Positions 53,816-63,847 of a DNA stretch of 64,000 nucleotides are shown here, piece by piece. A program made the translations under genes and the position numbers. This DNA is from Saccharicrinis sp965230625 (GTDB lineage: Bacteria > Bacteroidota > Bacteroidia > Bacteroidales > Marinilabiliaceae): the NCBI GenBank assembly GCA_965230625.1, contig CBDDLL010000002.1, positions 744,001-808,000 on the forward strand, in the 5' to 3' direction. Within the stretch, counting starts at the first letter, position 1. The number at the start of each line of letters is the position of its first letter. Under the pieces are notes generated by a model, which saw only the letters and a program-made list of their open reading frames with translations, was not told the origin of the DNA and did no database searches.

Positions 53816-55093
53816 ATGCAAAAAGTACTAATAAACCAGCCAATTGGCATTATATATTTTCTAATTTCAATAATTCTAATTACCGGATGTAATCCTGATA
53901 AAAAAACGAGAAGTAAAAAAAACGAGATAGATTCATTAACGATAAAAGAAGAAGTGAAACCAGCAAACTTAATGTTTGGATTACCTGTTGATTCTTTTGT
54001 TATTGAAAACAACAAAGTAAAAAGAAATGAATTTCTAGCTTCTATACTATTAAAATACGATATCCCTTATAAACAAATTGATTTACTGGCAACAAAAAGT
54101 AAGGATACTTTTGATGTTAGAAAAATAAAAGTGGGAAATCCTTACTATGTGTTTCTGGATAATGATTCATTGCATACGGCAAGATATTTTGTTTACGAAA
54201 TAGATAAAGTCAATTACGTTGTATACAACTTAATGGATTCTATTACCATAAATCTAGGACAAAAAGAAATTAGAAAAGTTAATAAAACTGCTACTGGAAT
54301 TATTACTTCCTCATTATGGAATGCAATGACCGAAAGCAACACCAGTCCGGTTTTAGCTTTAGAATTATCCGACATTTATGCATGGACAGTTGATTTCTTT
54401 GGTATTGAACATGGAGATTACTTTAAAGTAATGTATACTGAGAATTATGTAGACTCTATTTCTGTTGGAATTAGCTCTATTGAAGCAGCACTCTTCCACC
54501 ATCGTGGAGATAATTTCTATGCATTCAACTTTCAGGAAGATAGTGTAACATATAATTATTTCGACGAGAAAGGAAAAAGTTTAAGAAAAGCCTTTTTAAA
54601 AGCTCCTCTAAAATTCTCGAGAATAAGTAGCCGTTTTTCTCATAGTAGATATCATCCTGTTCTTAAAATCAGAAGACCTCACCATGGTATTGATTATGCA
54701 GCTCCTAAAGGAACTCACGTATTTTCAATTGGTGACGGAAGAGTAATAGCTAAAGGTTATCAAGCTAAAGGAGGTGGTAATTATATTAAGATAAAACACA
54801 ATAGTGTGTATACCACTGTTTACATGCATTTGAACGGCTTTGCAAAAGGAATAAACAAAGGCGACAAGGTTAAACAAGGTCAACTAATTGGCTATGTTGG
54901 ATCTACAGGTCTTTCAACAGGACCTCATCTCGATTTTAGGGTATTTAAAAATGGTAAACCTATTGATCCTTTAAAAGTAAAAGCACCACCTGTTGAACCT
55001 GTAAAAAAAGAAGATATGAAACGGTTTAAAGAATTTTTTAAACCATTAAAAAAATCAATTGACAAGTTAACTCTTCCTATAAAGGATCATTAA
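53816..55093 (+). CDS. M23-family peptidase lipoprotein
   Basis: 425 aa. Lipobox ILITGC near residue 27. After a ~230-residue N-terminal region, the LytM/M23 domain (about residues 270-390) has HHGIDYAAP (the HxxxD zinc ligands) and STGLSTGPHLDFR. The last motif is HxD instead of HxH, a variant seen in Bacteroidota M23 proteins; activity should not be assumed lost. Likely role: peptidoglycan remodelling or activation at the outer membrane. Confidence 0.85.
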   Translation: MQKVLINQPIGIIYFLISIILITGCNPDKKTRSKKNEIDSLTIKEEVKPANLMFGLPVDSFVIENNKVKRNEFLASILLKYDIPYKQIDLLATKSKDTFDVRKIKVGNPYYVFLDNDSLHTARYFVYEIDKVNYVVYNLMDSITINLGQKEIRKVNKTATGIITSSLWNAMTESNTSPVLALELSDIYAWTVDFFGIEHGDYFKVMYTENYVDSISVGISSIEAALFHHRGDNFYAFNFQEDSVTYNYFDEKGKSLRKAFLKAPLKFSRISSRFSHSRYHPVLKIRRPHHGIDYAAPKGTHVFSIGDGRVIAKGYQAKGGGNYIKIKHNSVYTTVYMHLNGFAKGINKGDKVKQGQLIGYVGSTGLSTGPHLDFRVFKNGKPIDPLKVKAPPVEPVKKEDMKRFKEFFKPLKKSIDKLTLPIKDH

Positions 55094-55107
55094 GTGAATC
55101 ATATTTA

Positions 55108-55836
55108 TTATTTGGTAGATCTTCTAAAATCTACCAAATCCTTTAAATAAGATTTATTCAAAAAGCTATTTTGATCAATCGAACACAGTTTATCAAACAT
55201 CTTCTGATTAACAGAAAAAGCCATTATGTTTTTGGGAAGATATTTGCGCATTGCTAAATCCGAAGCTCCCACAATCGCCTTAGGCCTGTCATTATCCGGA
55301 ACCAATGATAAGAGTTGCATACAACCCGATCCAAAAGGTATTTCAACAGGATTTTCTCCTGTTCCATCTTCGTGGTAATTTGCACCAATAATAAGTGCAC
55401 TTAATTGGTCAGCATCAACAAAAAAGGTAACCGATTTAAGATATTGAACCATTGAGTTTTTAATTGGGCCAATGTACAAACACTTATTTTTTGATTTATA
55501 CGCTGGAGTTACATCTAACCACTTGTTCATTATTTCACCAGAACACTTTAAACCTTCGTCTCCAACTAAAAAATCGACAAATTCCTTTCTACTTCTGGAT
55601 TCTTTACCAAATAACCAATAGCCACTGCCATTACAACCATAATTCATCGACGTTAGCTTTAAAGTTTGTCCTCTCATCCAAGCATTAAAATATGCAAAAA
55701 TACATGTCCTCCGGTGAGCTACTGGTTCAATCAACCTGTCAAAACTTGCATCATGAGGAGCATCATAAACTCCAATCAAAGGCAGATTAATATTTAATTT
55801 TTCTGTTATATATGTTGAATCTAATAGTGTAGACAT
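55108..55836 (-). CDS. DUF169-family protein
   Basis: 242 aa, cytoplasmic. DUF169 features: PLIGVYDAP, CIFAYFNAWM, SMNYGCNGSGYWLFG with a conserved Cys, and GSGCMQLLSLVP. The family is common in anaerobes and its function is unknown. It converges with the M23 gene and is separated from purN by 91 bases in the same direction. Confidence 0.85.
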   Translation of the reverse strand: MSTLLDSTYITEKLNINLPLIGVYDAPHDASFDRLIEPVAHRRTCIFAYFNAWMRGQTLKLTSMNYGCNGSGYWLFGKESRSRKEFVDFLVGDEGLKCSGEIMNKWLDVTPAYKSKNKCLYIGPIKNSMVQYLKSVTFFVDADQLSALIIGANYHEDGTGENPVEIPFGSGCMQLLSLVPDNDRPKAIVGASDLAMRKYLPKNIMAFSVNQKMFDKLCSIDQNSFLNKSYLKDLVDFRRSTK

Positions 55837-55927
55837 TTTTGTTTTGAATATAAAAATTAATAGTGACTATAAAAAGTTAAATGTTTAAAGAATATGCTTT
55901 TCATATTAAACAATACAAAGTATAAGC

Positions 55928-56494
55928 TCATATGTTAAGTATTTCTTCTATTACCTTAGGATAATAAGCATACTCTAAATTATGTACTTTTTTCTCAACA
56001 TCCTCATAAGTATCACCAGGTAATACTTCACATTTTACTTGTTGTATTACTTTTCCTTCATCATAGTTTTCGTCAACATAATGTATTGTAATACCTGTTT
56101 CTTTTTCCTTATTGGCTACAACAGCCTTGTGTATTTTACTTCCATACATTCCTTTTCCTCCATATTTAGGAAGAAGAGCCGGGTGTATATTAATAATCCT
56201 TCCCTTAAAAGTTTTTATAATGTTACTAGGTACTAACCATAAAAAACCTGCTAACACAATAAGTTCACACCCCATATTTTTAAGCTGATTAATAACCTTA
56301 TCTGTGTTATAAAAGTCATCTCTTGAAAATAACGTAAGGCTAACATTTAGATTACGTGCCCTTGCTATAACAAAGGCTTTACTATTATTAGTCAAAAAAT
56401 GGAAATTACTTCTATCAAGCCTATCTTCAAAATATTTAACTATATTTTCTGCATTAGAACCCGATCCCGAAGCAAATATAGCAACCTTACTCAT
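55928..56494 (-). CDS. purN: Phosphoribosylglycinamide formyltransferase
   Basis: 188 aa, the usual length. It transfers formyl from 10-formyl-THF to GAR, the third step of purine synthesis. Motifs: FASGSGSNAENIVKYF (phosphate-binding), NIHPALLPKYGGKGMYG with catalytic Asn/His, and HYVDENYDEGKVI with the catalytic Asp. Divergent from acpP. Confidence 0.95.
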   Translation of the reverse strand: MSKVAIFASGSGSNAENIVKYFEDRLDRSNFHFLTNNSKAFVIARARNLNVSLTLFSRDDFYNTDKVINQLKNMGCELIVLAGFLWLVPSNIIKTFKGRIINIHPALLPKYGGKGMYGSKIHKAVVANKEKETGITIHYVDENYDEGKVIQQVKCEVLPGDTYEDVEKKVHNLEYAYYPKVIEEILNI

Positions 56495-56666
56495 TTTCTG
56501 TAATTTATAGATTTATTAATGTAAATTTTACAGCTATCAAAAATAGAAAAAAAAGCTCCATAGTTTAATTTGTTGAAATATTATTTGGCTGGTATTTCTG
56601 ATTTTTTTTCCTTTGCAAAGTTATTTTAATCAATAAATTTTAAATATTAACTTAAATTTAAAAGCT

Positions 56667-56903
56667 ATGTCTGACATTGCATCAAGAGTTAAAGCAATCA
56701 TCGTAGACAAACTAGGCGTTGACGAAACTGAAGTTACAAACGAAGCAAGCTTCACTAATGATTTAGGAGCTGACTCTCTTGACACTGTTGAGTTGATCAT
56801 GGAGTTTGAAAAGGAATTTAACATCGCTATTCCTGATGATCAAGCAGAAAACATTGGCACAGTAGGTGATGCCGTCTCTTATATAGAGGAAAACGCTAAA
56901 TAA
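56667..56903 (+). CDS. acpP: Acyl carrier protein
   Basis: 78 aa, acidic. GADSLDTVELIM carries the phosphopantetheine serine. It carries the growing chain in fatty-acid synthesis. Followed by fabF after 34 bases, the classic order. Confidence 0.97.
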   Translation: MSDIASRVKAIIVDKLGVDETEVTNEASFTNDLGADSLDTVELIMEFEKEFNIAIPDDQAENIGTVGDAVSYIEENAK

Positions 56904-56937
56904 GTAAATCAAAAAAGTTTACACTTTAAAGGAAGTT

Positions 56938-58185
56938 ATGGAGTTAAAAAGAGTAGTAGTTACAGGGTTGGGTGCCATTACTCCACTGGGCAGCTCAGTT
57001 GGAGATTACTGGAAAAACCTTTTGGACGGAGTGAGTGGCTGTGAGCCCATTACTCGATTTGACACCACCAATTTCAAGACTAAATTTGCTTGTGAAGTAA
57101 AAAATTACGACTCTAACGATTATTTTGATCGTAAAGAGGCTCGAAAGCTTGATATGTTTGCTCAGTTTGCAATGATTGCTGCTGAGCAAGCAGTTCAAGA
57201 TTCCGGCATTAATTCAGATAGCATTAACGCAGATGAAGTTGGTGTTATTTGGGGAGCCGGAATTGGTGGCATTCAAACATTTACTGATGAAATTGATGGA
57301 TTTCTTAAAAACGAGCGAAATCCTCGTTTTAATCCATTTTTTATACCCAAAATGATTGCAGATATTGCTGCAGGTCATATCTCTATGAAATACGGATTTA
57401 GGGGACCTAACTACAATACGGTTTCTGCATGTGCCTCTGCTACTAATGCTATTGGAGATGCATACAACCTTATTCGTTTAGGTAAAGCTAAAGTATTTAT
57501 TACAGGAGGTTCTGAAGCAGCTATTTGCGAAGCTGGCATAGGAGGTTTCAACGCTATGCAAGCCTTATCAACAAGAAACGATGATCCCAAAACAGCTTCT
57601 CGCCCATTTGATAAGGGTCGTGATGGTTTTGTTATGGGTGAAGGTGGTGGTGCTTTAATCCTCGAAGAATACGAGCACGCAGTTAAACGTGGTGCAACTA
57701 TTTACTGTGAGGTAAGCGGATCAGGTATGACTGCTGATGCACATCACTTAACAGCTCCTCATCCCGATGGACTTGGTGCAAAGAATGTTATGGCAATGGC
57801 CTTAAAAGACAATGACACTAAGCCGGAAGAGGTTGATTACATCAATGTTCATGGTACAGCAACACCTAGAGGTGATATTGCTGAAACGTTAGCTATTAAA
57901 GATGTATTTGGAGAGCACGCATACAAATTAAACATTAGTTCAACAAAATCCATGACTGGTCACTTATTAGGTGCAGCTGGTGCTATTGAATCAATTGCGT
58001 GTATTTTAGCAATAAAGAACAATATTGTTCCTCCAACAATCAATCACTTCGAGGATGATCCTGAAATAGATCAAAAATTAAACATGACCTACTATAAAGC
58101 GCAAGAACGTGAAGTGAATGTTGCTTTATGTAATACCTTTGGTTTCGGAGGTCATAATGCATCGGTTATATTTAAAGCAATTTAA
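56938..58185 (+). CDS. fabF: 3-oxoacyl-[acyl-carrier-protein] synthase II
   Basis: 415 aa. Condensing enzyme of fatty-acid elongation. Active-site Cys in TVSACASATNAIG, His in NVHGTATPRGD and KSMTGHLLGAAG. The start ATG overlaps no other gene and follows acpP by 34 bases; rnc follows six bases later, so the three form an operon. Confidence 0.97.
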   Translation: MELKRVVVTGLGAITPLGSSVGDYWKNLLDGVSGCEPITRFDTTNFKTKFACEVKNYDSNDYFDRKEARKLDMFAQFAMIAAEQAVQDSGINSDSINADEVGVIWGAGIGGIQTFTDEIDGFLKNERNPRFNPFFIPKMIADIAAGHISMKYGFRGPNYNTVSACASATNAIGDAYNLIRLGKAKVFITGGSEAAICEAGIGGFNAMQALSTRNDDPKTASRPFDKGRDGFVMGEGGGALILEEYEHAVKRGATIYCEVSGSGMTADAHHLTAPHPDGLGAKNVMAMALKDNDTKPEEVDYINVHGTATPRGDIAETLAIKDVFGEHAYKLNISSTKSMTGHLLGAAGAIESIACILAIKNNIVPPTINHFEDDPEIDQKLNMTYYKAQEREVNVALCNTFGFGGHNASVIFKAI

Positions 58186-58191
58186 TAAATT

Positions 58192-58935
58192 GTGATAAAA
58201 ATATTAACAACTGGAATAAAGCTTTCTTCTCAAAGAAGAAGGCTTTATTTTTTATTAAAACCAATAATTGGCTTTTATCCAACAAGTTTAAAAATATACG
58301 AGTTATCGTTGATTCACAAGTCGGCCATGATTAAATCTAAGAGCGGACAAATAATTAACAACGAAAGACTTGAATTTCTTGGAGATGCCATGTTAGGAGC
58401 CATAGTGGCTCAAGAGTTGTACACTAAATATCCCGAAGTTAACGAAGGATTCTTAACTAAAACCAGGTCTAAAATTGTAAATAGAGCTTTCTTAAACGAA
58501 ACAGCTCATAAATTAGGTCTTAATCAAATAATAAGTTCACAATCGAAAATTTCGCTTGATAAAACCAATATACCAGGCGATGCACTTGAAGCCTTAATTG
58601 GTGCTATTTTTGTTGATAAAGGATACAAAAAGTGTAGAAGATTTATTTTAAAAAAAATACTTAATCCTTTTGTTAACCTTAACGAAATAGCTAACCTGGA
58701 AAACAATTACAAATCCATGCTAATTGAATGGGGACAAAAGCACAAACGTAACATTCAATTTGTAACGGACGAAATTCCGGGAACTTTAGACCATGAGCCT
58801 GTTTTTGTTAGTTCTGTTGAAATTGACAATATTGTATTTGGTCGAGGAGAAGGTTCTTCAAAAAAAGAATCGCAACAAAATGCAGCAATGGAAGCACTTC
58901 AAAATGTTTCTCTTCGAAAAGAAGATCTTCCATAA
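58192..58935 (+). CDS. rnc: Ribonuclease III
   Basis: 247 aa with a GTG start six bases after fabF. The catalytic signature NERLEFLGDAMLGAIV and the second acidic region GDALEALIGAIFVDKG are intact. A C-terminal double-strand RNA-binding domain follows (SVEIDNIVFGRGEGSSKKES). It processes rRNA precursors and other duplex RNA. Confidence 0.95.
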   Translation: MIKILTTGIKLSSQRRRLYFLLKPIIGFYPTSLKIYELSLIHKSAMIKSKSGQIINNERLEFLGDAMLGAIVAQELYTKYPEVNEGFLTKTRSKIVNRAFLNETAHKLGLNQIISSQSKISLDKTNIPGDALEALIGAIFVDKGYKKCRRFILKKILNPFVNLNEIANLENNYKSMLIEWGQKHKRNIQFVTDEIPGTLDHEPVFVSSVEIDNIVFGRGEGSSKKESQQNAAMEALQNVSLRKEDLP

Positions 58936-59080
58936 TGTAACCTAAAACTTTATTTCACGTTTTTTAGTGACAAAATATTATATTGCACTAGTTTTCAATA
59001 AACGTTACGTTTTTTGAATAATTGAACAAATAAATTTGATTTTACGGTCATTAAAGACCTCGTAAACGTTAAGTTCAGGA

Positions 59081-60694
59081 ATGAATAAAAAATACATATA
59101 TCTTTTATCAATTATCATTGCTTCTAGTTTAGGTGGAATAATCTACATCCAAACATTATGGATGAAAAACGATAGCAAACGAAAAGAAAGGGAATTTGAT
59201 AAACAAGTGAAGATAGCAATGCGGAATGTTGTGAATAAATTACAACGAGAAGAAACCGCAGAGCAAGCTGCTCTAATTAAAAAATCATATTTAAATAGAC
59301 AACGTACTTCTAATAATATTCCTAAAGGAATTCAGCGATCACCAAAATACTTTAATACTAACAAGCAAGATAGTGCTTTAAGCGAAGAGGAAATTCTTGA
59401 TATCTCATTTAAATTTCAGTTGCAGGACAAATATGTTAGTACAACGCTACAGACTTTTAGTGAAGACTCTTTAATATTTAGCCTTGATAACAGATCCCCA
59501 ATCTCTGCACGAAGCAGTAAGTTTGGTCCGTTAACCAGTGCAATGTTAAGTATACAGGATGAACTAAAATCCAAGTTAGAAGATAAGGCTGCATTAGTAT
59601 TGAATACCTTTTTCCCCAAGAGATCTATCGCAGAAAGAGTTGACAGGGAAAAAGTTGATGTTATGCTTATGAAACAACTGGAAGACAAAGGAATAATCCT
59701 TCAGTTTGAATTTGCAATATACGATGGAAAAGGAAAAATGGCGATGGCAACAACTGGTTACGTGCCTAATGGTTCAAAAACAATATACCAGAAATACCTT
59801 TTCCCAGACGATCCACATCCTGAGGCTCATCATATAAACTTATATTTTACTGAGCGGCCTAATTTCATGATGCAATCATTGGATATAATTGTGCCTTCTG
59901 CTTCTTTTATCTTGGTTATGATTTTAACATCCATTATTACCATCATGATCATCTTTAAGCAAAAAAGGCTTGATGAAATTAAGACTGATTTTATCAACAA
60001 TATGACTCATGAGTTTAAAACACCAATCTCTACTATTTCGCTAGCATCACAAATGCTAAAGGACCCAAGCGTTGCCAAAACACCTAAAACTTTACAACAC
60101 ATTTCTGGTGTTATTCAGGATGAAAGTAAAAGGCTTAGCTTTCAAGTAGAGAAAGTTTTACAAATGGCCATATTCGATAAAGGAAAATCAGGGCTTAAAA
60201 TAAAAAAACTAGATATAAATCAATTAATTCACAATGTTTCTACTAACTTTAAGCTCAAAGTAGAAAATAAGAAAGGTAAAATTATTGAAAGCCTCGATGC
60301 AAAAAACTATACTGTTTATGTTGATGAGGTTCACTTTACCAACGTAATATACAACTTATTTGACAATGCTTTTAAATACAGAAAAGGAACACCAATTTTA
60401 CAGGTTAAGACCTGGAATAAAAACAATGGCGTTGTTATTTCCGTAAAAGATAATGGCATGGGTATTTCTAAAGAAAACCTAAGTCGTATATTTGAAAAAT
60501 TTTATCGTGTACCCACAGGTAATGTTCACAACGTTAAAGGCTTTGGACTGGGATTAGCCTATGTGAAAAAAATAGTCGATGACCATGGAGGAACCATTAC
60601 TGCGGAAAGCGAGCTTAATGTAGGAACAAAATTTGAAATCTTTTTACCTATTAAAAGTACTAAGGAATGGAAAAAGAATACAAACTTCTTTTAG
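59081..60694 (+). CDS. rprX: Sensor histidine kinase, RprX-like
   Basis: 537 aa. Membrane helices at ~7-25 and ~270-293 flank a ~240-residue periplasmic region. HisKA: NNMTHEFKTPISTIS with phospho-His. HATPase: YNLFDNAFKYRKGTP, VKDNGMGIS, GFGLGLAYVKKIV. Length, topology and the partner gene fit RprX of Bacteroides; the signal is unknown. It overlaps the regulator gene by 28 bases. Confidence 0.85.
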   Translation: MNKKYIYLLSIIIASSLGGIIYIQTLWMKNDSKRKEREFDKQVKIAMRNVVNKLQREETAEQAALIKKSYLNRQRTSNNIPKGIQRSPKYFNTNKQDSALSEEEILDISFKFQLQDKYVSTTLQTFSEDSLIFSLDNRSPISARSSKFGPLTSAMLSIQDELKSKLEDKAALVLNTFFPKRSIAERVDREKVDVMLMKQLEDKGIILQFEFAIYDGKGKMAMATTGYVPNGSKTIYQKYLFPDDPHPEAHHINLYFTERPNFMMQSLDIIVPSASFILVMILTSIITIMIIFKQKRLDEIKTDFINNMTHEFKTPISTISLASQMLKDPSVAKTPKTLQHISGVIQDESKRLSFQVEKVLQMAIFDKGKSGLKIKKLDINQLIHNVSTNFKLKVENKKGKIIESLDAKNYTVYVDEVHFTNVIYNLFDNAFKYRKGTPILQVKTWNKNNGVVISVKDNGMGISKENLSRIFEKFYRVPTGNVHNVKGFGLGLAYVKKIVDDHGGTITAESELNVGTKFEIFLPIKSTKEWKKNTNFF

Positions 60695-61350
60695 CGGAAG
60701 ATGATGAAAATTTAGGTATGCTATTGCGCGAATACCTTGAAGCTAAAGGATATGAAACTGATCTTTGTCCGGATGGAGAAGAGGCTTATAAGGCATTTAC
60801 TGAAAACTCTTACGACCTGTGTGTTTTAGACGTAATGATGCCTAAAAAGGATGGTTTTACCTTAGCTAAGGACATCCGTTTAATTAATTCTGATATACCA
60901 ATTATTTTCCTCACCGCTAAATCGATGAAGGAAGATGTATTCCAAGGCTTTAAAATTGGAGCTGACGATTATATCACGAAACCTTTTAGTATGGAAGAAT
61001 TACTATTTAGGTTAGAGGCTATTATTAGAAGAACCAAAGGCACAAATGCTGTTCAGGATATTTATCAACTTGGGAAATACAAATTCGATACCCAAAAACA
61101 ACAGCTTAACGATGGCGAAAACGTAATAAAATTAACAACAAAGGAATCGGAGCTACTAAAGCTTTTATGTAATAATGCCAATAAGGTATTGGAACGTAAT
61201 TTTGCTTTAAAAACCATTTGGGTTGATGATAATTACTTTAATGCCAGAAGTATGGATGTTTACATTACCAAGTTAAGAAAACACTTGAAAGATGAGACTA
61301 CAGTAGAAATTATCAACGTACATGGAAAAGGTTACAAATTAGTAATGTAA
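60667..61350 (+). CDS. rprY: OmpR-family response regulator, RprY-like
   Basis: 227 aa. Receiver domain with LLAEDDENLG, phospho-acceptor Asp in CVLDVMMPKKDG, FLTAKS and DDYITKPF. The C-terminal winged helix (LTTKESELLKLLCNN, SMDVYITKLRKHLK, NVHGKGYKLV) is of the OmpR/PhoB type. Paired with the upstream kinase. Confidence 0.9.
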   Translation: MEKEYKLLLAEDDENLGMLLREYLEAKGYETDLCPDGEEAYKAFTENSYDLCVLDVMMPKKDGFTLAKDIRLINSDIPIIFLTAKSMKEDVFQGFKIGADDYITKPFSMEELLFRLEAIIRRTKGTNAVQDIYQLGKYKFDTQKQQLNDGENVIKLTTKESELLKLLCNNANKVLERNFALKTIWVDDNYFNARSMDVYITKLRKHLKDETTVEIINVHGKGYKLVM

Positions 61351-61391
61351 TAAATACTTATATATTTTATTAGGTATATTAAGAAAAGAAA

Positions 61392-61432
61392 AACGTCCAA
61401 TACTTAAAAAGTAATGGACGTTATATTTTTGT
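61392..61432. terminator. Terminator between convergent rprY and lepA
   Basis: AACGTCCAATAC pairs with GTAATGGACGTT, followed by atattttt. It can serve both directions. Confidence 0.75.
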
Positions 61433-61450
61433 GCTATACGAAAGACATCA

Positions 61451-63238
61451 CTAATCTAACTTAAGCACTGCAAGAAAAGCTTTTTGAGGTACTTCAACAT
61501 TACCTACTTGTTTCATTCTTTTCTTACCTTTCTTTTGTTTTTCTAGTAGCTTACGTTTACGGCTAATATCTCCTCCATAACATTTTGCCGTTACATCTTT
61601 TCGCACAGCTTTTACTGTTTCCCTGGCAATAATTTTAGTCCCTATTGCAGCCTGAATAGCAATATCAAATTGCTGTCGAGGTATCAACTCTTTTAGCTTT
61701 TCACACATTCTTCTTCCTAATGTATAAGCATTATCAAAGTGAATTAAAGTTGATAAAGCATCAACACTTTCTCCATTCAATAGTATATCCAGCTTAATTA
61801 GCTTTGCAGGCTTAAATCCTGTAGAATAATAATCAAACGAAGCGTAACCTTTAGATATACTTTTTAGCTTATCGTAGAAGTCAAATACAATTTCTGCAAG
61901 TGGCATATTATAATTTAACTCTACTCTATCTGCAGTTAAATAGTCTTGTTTTACCAACTCTCCCCTCTTACCTAAACACAAGGTCATAATCTGACCAATA
62001 AACTCCGATTTGGTAATAATCTGTGCATGAATATATGGTTCGTCAATTCGATCAATTACAGTTGGTTCAGGAAGTCCAGATGGATTATGCACTTCCATTT
62101 CCTCGCCCTTTTTTGTATGCACAATATAAGGTACGTTAGGAACTGTTGTAATCACATTCATGTCAAATTCCCTATCCAATCGCTCTTGAATTATCTCCAT
62201 ATGAAGCATACCTAAGAAACCACATCGAAATCCAAAACCTAAAGCAGCAGATGATTCCGGCTCAAACGTTAAGGATGCATCATTTAACTGAAGTTTTTCC
62301 ATAGAAGCTCTTAAATCCTCATAATCATCACTATCTATAGGGTAAACTCCAGCAAAAACCATTGGTTTAACTTCCTCAAAACCTTCAATTCGTTGAGAAC
62401 AACCTCCTTTTACATGTGTTATGGTATCTCCAACCTTAACTTCCTTACTGGTTTTAATTCCAGAAATAATGTATCCAACATCTCCTGTTCTCAACACCTT
62501 TCTGGGTTCCATATCTAATCGGAGCACTCCAATTTCATCGGCATAATATTCCTTATCGGTAGCCATAAACTTTACCAAATCGCCTTTATGAATTTCTCCA
62601 TTAACTACTTTAAAATAAGCTATAATACCACGAAATGAATTAAATACAGAATCAAAAATCAAACATTGTAGTGGCTCCTTCGGCTCACCTACTGGTGGTG
62701 GAACCTTTTCAACTATTGCTCTTAAAATATCATTAACACCTAATCCTGTTTTCCCACTTGCACGAACAATATCTTCTCTGCTCCCACCAATCAAATCAAT
62801 AATCTGGTCTTCAACCTCCTCAGGCATAGCATTGGGCAAATCCATCTTATTCATTACAGGGATGATATGAAGATCATGCTCAATGGCTTGATATAAATTC
62901 GAAATAGTTTGCGCCTGAATTCCTTGCGTTGAATCTACAATTAGCAATGCTCCTTCACAAGCTGCAATTGAACGAGACACTTCATATGAAAAATCGACGT
63001 GCCCTGGTGTATCAATAAGGTTAAGAACATATTTTTCTCCATCCAACTCATAATCCATCTGAATAGCATGACTCTTTATGGTAATTCCTCTTTCCCTTTC
63101 AATATCCATATCATCCAAAACCTGCTCCTGAGCTTCTCTTTCTGATACTGTCGATGTAAACTCCAAAAGCCTATCTGCCAAAGTACTCTTACCATGATCG
63201 ATATGAGCTATAATACAAAAGTTTCTTATATTCTTCAT
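61451..63238 (-). CDS. lepA: Elongation factor 4
   Basis: 595 aa from the Met that begins MKNIRNFCIIAHIDHGKST, the usual start; 24 residues of open frame upstream are not expected in the family. Translational GTPase with G1 AHIDHGKST, RGITIKSHA, DTPGHVDF and MNKMDLP. The C-terminal LepA domain is present (AVRKDVTAKCYGGDISRKRK). It remodels stalled or newly assembled ribosomes. Highly conserved. Confidence 0.97.
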   Translation of the reverse strand: MKNIRNFCIIAHIDHGKSTLADRLLEFTSTVSEREAQEQVLDDMDIERERGITIKSHAIQMDYELDGEKYVLNLIDTPGHVDFSYEVSRSIAACEGALLIVDSTQGIQAQTISNLYQAIEHDLHIIPVMNKMDLPNAMPEEVEDQIIDLIGGSREDIVRASGKTGLGVNDILRAIVEKVPPPVGEPKEPLQCLIFDSVFNSFRGIIAYFKVVNGEIHKGDLVKFMATDKEYYADEIGVLRLDMEPRKVLRTGDVGYIISGIKTSKEVKVGDTITHVKGGCSQRIEGFEEVKPMVFAGVYPIDSDDYEDLRASMEKLQLNDASLTFEPESSAALGFGFRCGFLGMLHMEIIQERLDREFDMNVITTVPNVPYIVHTKKGEEMEVHNPSGLPEPTVIDRIDEPYIHAQIITKSEFIGQIMTLCLGKRGELVKQDYLTADRVELNYNMPLAEIVFDFYDKLKSISKGYASFDYYSTGFKPAKLIKLDILLNGESVDALSTLIHFDNAYTLGRRMCEKLKELIPRQQFDIAIQAAIGTKIIARETVKAVRKDVTAKCYGGDISRKRKLLEKQKKGKKRMKQVGNVEVPQKAFLAVLKLD

Positions 63239-63822
63239 AATTTGATTTTCCCGTACGCTTAAAAATCCATTAACACCTATGGCATTTAGCCTTTTCTTTT
63301 GAACTTGCAAAGATATTCAAATCATTCTAATATAATAAAGCAAAATCCTTAACATTGATATCTTTTCATAAAATAATATTAACTATTTAGTATTAAGACA
63401 AAAGTATAAAGACAAAAGAAAACAATTGGCTATATGCATTTTAACTATACTTAAGATTTAAGATATCTAGTACAGCATTCAAAAAAAATAAGAAGTCTGT
63501 CAAATCTAACTTAACTACTATATTTGTAATATGCATATAATTAGTATTTTAAGTTGGCATTTTGTTCGAATTAACTTTCGACTTCATTACTTTATAAACT
63601 CATTACTAGTATTATATGAGCATCTTAAAGAGAACAATGGTTATATATTAAAATATAATACACTAAAATACCAATGTAAAAAAAATAACAAGCTCAAATC
63701 TTTATACTTACGTCTTTATACTTTATACTGAATAGTCACAAATAATAAAATATCAAATGCTCTTCATCTTTAAAAATTTACACTTTATTTAAAAATTTAG
63801 CAAACAAACACGCGTTATATAA

Positions 63823-63830
63823 TATATTTG
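63823..63830 (+). promoter_or_regulatory. Possible -7 box upstream of the epimerase gene
   Basis: TATATTTG fits TAnnTTTG, 17 bases before the ATG at 63848. No clear -33 box was found. The rest of the lepA-epimerase gap (63239-63847) is AT-rich with no convincing gene. Confidence 0.35.
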
Positions 63831-63847
63831 CCGAAAATAAGTTTTGC

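Noticed and set aside
61451..63310. Longer lepA frame starting at 63310
   Set aside because: The extra 24 residues are not expected in LepA, while MKNIRNFCIIAHIDHG is the conserved N-terminus.
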